Shown piece after piece: positions 6,517 to 9,124 of a stretch of 9,124 bases of DNA. The stretch lies in NCBI GenBank assembly GCA_959020035.1, contig CAUEQX010000074.1:1-9124 (forward strand). Direction: 5' to 3'. Under the pieces are notes generated by a model. That model ran no database searches. It was not told where the DNA came from and saw only the letters and a program-made list of their open reading frames with translations. The stretch's first letter is position 1; each line of letters starts with the position of its first letter. The stretch comes from an uncultured Collinsella sp. (GTDB lineage: Bacteria; Actinomycetota; Coriobacteriia; Coriobacteriales; Coriobacteriaceae). Made by a program: the position numbers and the translations under genes.

Positions 6517-7338
6517 ATGGACACCACCTTCAGCCACATCAAAGCCGTGTTCTGCGATATCGACGGCACGTTGCTCACGAGCCAGCACACGGTGTCCCCG
6601 CGCACCGTGGCGGCGATCCGCGCCCTGCGCGAGCGCGGCGTGCTCTTTGGCCTGTGCACCGGGCGCGACGCCCACGCGACCGAGGCCATGTACGAGCTCT
6701 GGGGCATCGAAGGCCTGGTAGACGTGATGGTGGGCTGCGGTGGCGCCGAGGTCATCGACCGCGCACACGACATCAACGAGCTGAGCTATTCGCTGCCGGG
6801 CGAGACCATCGCGCGCATCTGCAAGCACATGGCGGACCTTCCGGCAACGCCCGTCTGCCCCCGAGACGGCGTGTTCTACGTGCCCGAGAGCAACGCGTGC
6901 GTCGAGCACCTGTCGCGCGTCGACGGCGTGCCCTACCAGGTGGTCGATTTTGCCGAGTTCTTGCGCGAGCCGCAGCCCAAGGTGATGTTTACCATGGCGC
7001 CCGAGGTAATGCCGCGAGTGATTGAGCGGGCGTCGACGTTTGCCGATGACACTGTTAAGGCGGCGGCTCTGCAAACCACGCAGCGGCTCTACGAGTTCAT
7101 GGATCCGCGCGTGTCCAAGACGCGCGGCCTTGTGCGCGTGGCGGAGCTCAACGACATGGAGCTCCAGGACATCTGCGTGTTTGGCGATGCCGATACCGAT
7201 CCCTGCATGGTGGCTGACGCTGGCGTGGGCGTGGCCATGGCAAATGGCAGCGATGCCACCCGTGCCGTCGCCGACTTTGTAACCGCGAGCAACGACGAGG
7301 ACGGCATCGCGATCTTTATCGAGGAACATCTGCTGTAG
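6517..7338 (+). CDS. Cof-type HAD-superfamily phosphatase
   Basis: Cytoplasmic Mg2+-dependent phosphohydrolase of 273 residues, the usual size for the Cof/YbjI-like group (subclass with a C2 cap). These enzymes typically dephosphorylate sugar phosphates, nucleotides or flavin precursors. All four HAD motifs are visible. Motif I is FCDIDGTLL (D14 nucleophile, D16 acid/base). Motif II is LCTGRD with T48. The motif III Lys is probably K201 (RVSKTRGL). Motif IV is FGDADTD with D224 and D228, where many relatives have GDxxND. The cap lies between about residues 84 and 195. The ATG at 6517 is chosen because AGAAAGG (6504-6510) sits 6 bases upstream; the frame is open to 6442 but without a ribosome-binding site. 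It stands alone: hairpins precede it, and another hairpin follows 14 bases after its stop. Substrate cannot be inferred. Confidence 0.93.
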   Translation: MDTTFSHIKAVFCDIDGTLLTSQHTVSPRTVAAIRALRERGVLFGLCTGRDAHATEAMYELWGIEGLVDVMVGCGGAEVIDRAHDINELSYSLPGETIARICKHMADLPATPVCPRDGVFYVPESNACVEHLSRVDGVPYQVVDFAEFLREPQPKVMFTMAPEVMPRVIERASTFADDTVKAAALQTTQRLYEFMDPRVSKTRGLVRVAELNDMELQDICVFGDADTDPCMVADAGVGVAMANGSDATRAVADFVTASNDEDGIAIFIEEHLL

Positions 7339-7352
7339 CGCCGGGGGAGAGT

Positions 7353-7383
7353 CACCGCAAAGGGAACAGACACCTTTGCGGTG
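7353..7383. repeat. Short hairpin repeat, family 2, copy C
   Basis: Perfect 11-bp stem CACCGCAAAGG (7353-7363) with CCTTTGCGGTG (7373-7383) and a 9-base loop GAACAGACA. Compared with copy B, the stem differs by one compensatory pair (A-T in B, G-C here) and the loop keeps CAG-x-CA. It begins 14 bases after the HAD stop codon but has no T-run after it (TCCTCAGG), so it is a weak terminator candidate at best. Confidence 0.75.
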
Positions 7384-7526
7384 TCCTCAGGCGATTTGGG
7401 CGAATTGATGCCTAAAATCTGCGCGAAAATTCAGATATGGTTGTCTGAACATTACGCTTCTAACTACCGATGAAATAAAAATATTCCCATCAATTTGGTA
7501 GTCTATTCCTCCCGGTTAATGACCTA

Positions 7527-7555
7527 CCGTTCACGGTCGATTTTCGACCGTTCAC
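7527..7555. promoter_or_regulatory. Operator-like site: direct repeats 21 bp apart around an 8-bp dyad
   Basis: CCGTTCAC occurs at 7527-7534 and again at 7548-7555, a 21-bp offset or about two helical turns. The overlapping bases 7533-7551 form the perfect dyad ACGGTCGA-TTT-TCGACCGT. The combination suits a dimeric or tandem DNA-binding protein, about 170-200 bases upstream of the putative promoter of the surface-protein gene. The regulator is unknown. Confidence 0.45.
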
Positions 7556-7561
7556 AGGATG

Positions 7562-7577
7562 TTTGCTCTTGAGCAAA
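7562..7577. promoter_or_regulatory. 16-bp palindrome, possible protein-binding site
   Basis: TTTGCTC-TT-GAGCAAA is a perfect palindrome. Its right half TTGAGCAAA recurs as TTGTGCAAA at 7581-7589, 12 bp downstream. Such short symmetric AT-flanked sites are typical of repressor or activator binding, but no regulator can be named. Confidence 0.35.
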
Positions 7578-7723
7578 ATGTTGTGCAAATAAATCTAATG
7601 CCATTAAAAAATATTAGGCAACTAAATTACCAGCAGAAACAAAAATTAGATAGCGAATAAACGAAGGCAAATCTGAGTAAATGTCAAGAGAATTGAGAAT
7701 TCGCTACAAAACTATCGGTATTT

Positions 7724-7753
7724 TTGCTTAGATGTTCAAACAATCGTTACAAT
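7724..7753 (+). promoter_or_regulatory. Putative sigma70-type promoter of the surface-protein gene
   Basis: -35 TTGCTT (7724-7729), 18-bp spacer, -10 TACAAT (7748-7753), each close to consensus. Transcription would start near 7760, giving a leader of about 80 bases before the ATG at 7843. Confidence 0.55.
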
Positions 7754-7767
7754 ATGTACTACAAGCG

Positions 7768-7788
7768 TGCGCAATTACAGGTTGCGCA
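7768..7788 (+). promoter_or_regulatory. Leader hairpin in the 5' untranslated region of the surface-protein gene
   Basis: Perfect 7-bp stem TGCGCAA (7768-7774) with TTGCGCA (7782-7788) and loop TTACAGG. It would lie at the 5' end of the transcript from the promoter above and could stabilise the message or be a binding site just downstream of the start. A second weak pairing, AAGAG (7806-7810) with CTCTT (7823-7827), lies next to the ribosome-binding site. Confidence 0.4.
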
Positions 7789-7842
7789 GATACGTTTGAT
7801 AGTGAAAGAGCAAGATCGCGGTCTCTTGGGGAGGAGACATCG

Positions 7843-9124
7843 ATGAAAGCAAATTCAGAAAAAACTAAGCAGAGTAATAAAGCGACGCGCCGTGTACTGG
7901 CAGGCGTTTTGTGCGGAGCCTCCGTGTTGAGCCTGGTGCTGTCGCTCGTCATGCCTCCGATCTCGCAGGCCATTGCCAACGATGCCCAGGCGGGTGCAGC
8001 CGAGGGAACTGTGGCGGCGGCTGATTCCTCAACTGAGTCTACTGGTGTGGACGACACCAACAATGGGGATACCAAAAACCAGAATAGTGACGAGATCGAG
8101 GGTGGCGAAGCCGACCCTTCAAATGGTGTTGAGCAAGGTCAGCTTGAAGGTAAGCTGCAGGCCGAAGATGGCGAGTTGTCGGATGGCAATGCCGTAATGC
8201 TGGCTGCGGAAGGCGGGCAGACTAAAACGGCATCCACTGAAATACGAACAGCTGACGAGTTGAAAAAACTGGCGAATGCAAGCGGTGTTGCTAGCTTCAA
8301 GCTTATGAATGATGTCGTGACCAGCGAGACGATCACGCTCAACAACGGCAGCAATATCACGCTGGATCTAAACGGCTGCAAGATTAAGCATGCGAGTCAA
8401 GATCAGTCTTTGTTCAATATCACCGGTGGCACGACACTTACAATTGAGGATACTGATCCTGAGAAAGCGAGTGAAAGTGTCAGCGAAGTCAATAAGCTAG
8501 ATGATCAGGGTCAGGATTTAAATCCCGACAATTATGGTAAAAAAGCAGTGTTGTCTTACGACAATGGCATTCCGTCTAACCTTACCTACTATGTGACCCA
8601 ATCGTCCCCGAGTGCAACAGACACAACCAAGACAACCGAGACGCTTTACGTACATAGCGTCGATATTAAAGGCGCCATCGTGGCATGCGGTGGCAATGAA
8701 AACCTGAAGCTTATCAACATCAATGGTGGTCATTTCAGTCTTGAGAACGGCGTGCTCACACAAGAGAAAGACTGCTATGTCCGAAACCTGGTGTACGCGG
8801 AGAATGAGTCGACCGTCAATATGAACGGTGGTTACGTTTGTGGAGGTTATTGTCGGTGGAGTGGTGCCGGCGCAGGAATATCTGTCAAAGAATCGACTCT
8901 TAGCATTTCTAACGGCGTAATTGCCGGCAACTGCGCTCCTAGTGGCGGCGGTGTATATGCCGATAAGTCTATAGTCAAAGTGGCCGGTGGCGTAATCTCC
9001 GGTAACAGCACGCTTAATAACAATAAAGGATTTGGCGGCGGCATCATGGCCGAAAATGGCGGCAGCGTTACTGTTTCCGGCGGTTACATTACGAACAATC
9101 GCTATGCTAACTTCTGCTATAAAG
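7843..9124 (+). CDS. Secreted beta-helix surface protein/adhesin-like (3' end beyond window)
   Basis: Open from ATG 7843 to the window end, 427 residues and still continuing. The ATG follows a strong GGGGAGGAG (7828-7836, 6-base spacing). Residues 1-45 look like a long signal peptide: a basic start (MKANSEKTKQSNKATRR), a hydrophobic core (about 18-40), and A-I-A at 43-45 before N46. Residues 46-130 are an acidic, low-complexity, Ser/Gly/Asp/Glu-rich linker. TADELKKLANASG (137-149) to ITLDLNGCKI (172-181) is the usual opening of a right-handed parallel beta-helix. From about 325 the chain shows regular rungs: Asn-Gly-Gly-Tyr, GVIAGN (358-363), GGGVYA (368-373), GGVISGN (382-388), GGGIMAEN (398-405) and GGYITNN (413-419), with a period of about 30 residues. 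Cell-wall sorting signals would be beyond the window. Likely role is attachment or glycan interaction at the cell surface; no catalytic residues can be assigned. Its codon use is visibly less GC-rich than upstream genes. Confidence 0.85.
   Translation, partial: MKANSEKTKQSNKATRRVLAGVLCGASVLSLVLSLVMPPISQAIANDAQAGAAEGTVAAADSSTESTGVDDTNNGDTKNQNSDEIEGGEADPSNGVEQGQLEGKLQAEDGELSDGNAVMLAAEGGQTKTASTEIRTADELKKLANASGVASFKLMNDVVTSETITLNNGSNITLDLNGCKIKHASQDQSLFNITGGTTLTIEDTDPEKASESVSEVNKLDDQGQDLNPDNYGKKAVLSYDNGIPSNLTYYVTQSSPSATDTTKTTETLYVHSVDIKGAIVACGGNENLKLININGGHFSLENGVLTQEKDCYVRNLVYAENESTVNMNGGYVCGGYCRWSGAGAGISVKESTLSISNGVIAGNCAPSGGGVYADKSIVKVAGGVISGNSTLNNNKGFGGGIMAENGGSVTVSGGYITNNRYANFCYK

Larger units (their letters stand above)
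7384..7723. other. AT-rich non-coding region with several dyads
   Basis: No gene is supported here. Composition changes sharply: bases 7621-7680 contain 19 G/C of 60, against 44 of 60 at 4141-4200 in moaA. Besides the two sites listed separately, I see TTCAGA/TCTGAA (7430-7435 and 7444-7449). I also see ACTACC/GGTAGT (7463-7468 and 7497-7502), with an inner GATG/CATC pair. The region probably serves as the control region of the surface-protein gene and may have been acquired together with it. Confidence 0.6.

Noticed and set aside
6184..7329. Minus-strand open frame opposite the HAD gene
   Set aside because: The HAD motifs are all intact on the plus strand; the antisense product is His/Ala/Arg-rich without recognisable domains.

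Overview
This window looks like the chromosome of a gut Coriobacteriia actinobacterium, most probably Collinsella or a close relative. The evidence is GC-rich codon use in the metabolic genes, a coriobacterial-style solitary AbiEi/DUF559-like protein, and a large secreted beta-helix surface protein. The genus is inferred from memory of family layouts, not from a search. No rRNA, tRNA, CRISPR array or complete insertion sequence was seen.

Layout. (1) 1-2320, minus strand: a multidrug-efflux unit. A MATE transporter is followed 54 bases later by a MerR-family regulator with a BmrR/GyrI-type effector domain, which is cut by the left window edge. Upstream of the transporter is a textbook MerR-type promoter: -35 and -10 separated by 19 bp, with a dyad in the spacer. 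(2) 2401-3709, plus strand: a solitary AbiEi/DUF559-like protein with a PD-(D/E)XK-type C-terminal nuclease fold. It is bracketed by two nearly identical, directly oriented hairpins of about 67 bp. (3) 3839-6203, plus strand: a two-gene molybdenum cofactor operon. It contains moaA and an unusual fusion of MoaC with MobB. Together these cover conversion of GTP to cyclic pyranopterin monophosphate (MoaA, MoaC) plus the accessory GTP-binding protein MobB. (4) 6204-6516: an intergenic segment with a long imperfect palindrome and two strong hairpins. (5) 6517-7338, plus strand: a Cof-type HAD-family phosphatase, followed by a third hairpin of the same type. (6) 7384-7842: an AT-rich regulatory region rich in dyads, with a sigma70-like promoter. 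(7) 7843-9124, plus strand: the start of a large secreted protein with a signal peptide, an acidic linker and beta-helix repeats, cut by the right edge.

How it fits together. The MATE and MerR genes form a drug-responsive efflux operon that is probably self-regulated. moaA and moaC-mobB are translationally close: the codons for the MoaA C-terminal Gly-Gly also form the ribosome-binding site of the next gene. The most interesting layer is the set of structured repeats. One family (two copies) flanks the nuclease-like gene. A second family (three copies) lies around the HAD gene. Within each family some stem differences are compensatory, so base-pairing, not just sequence, appears to be maintained.
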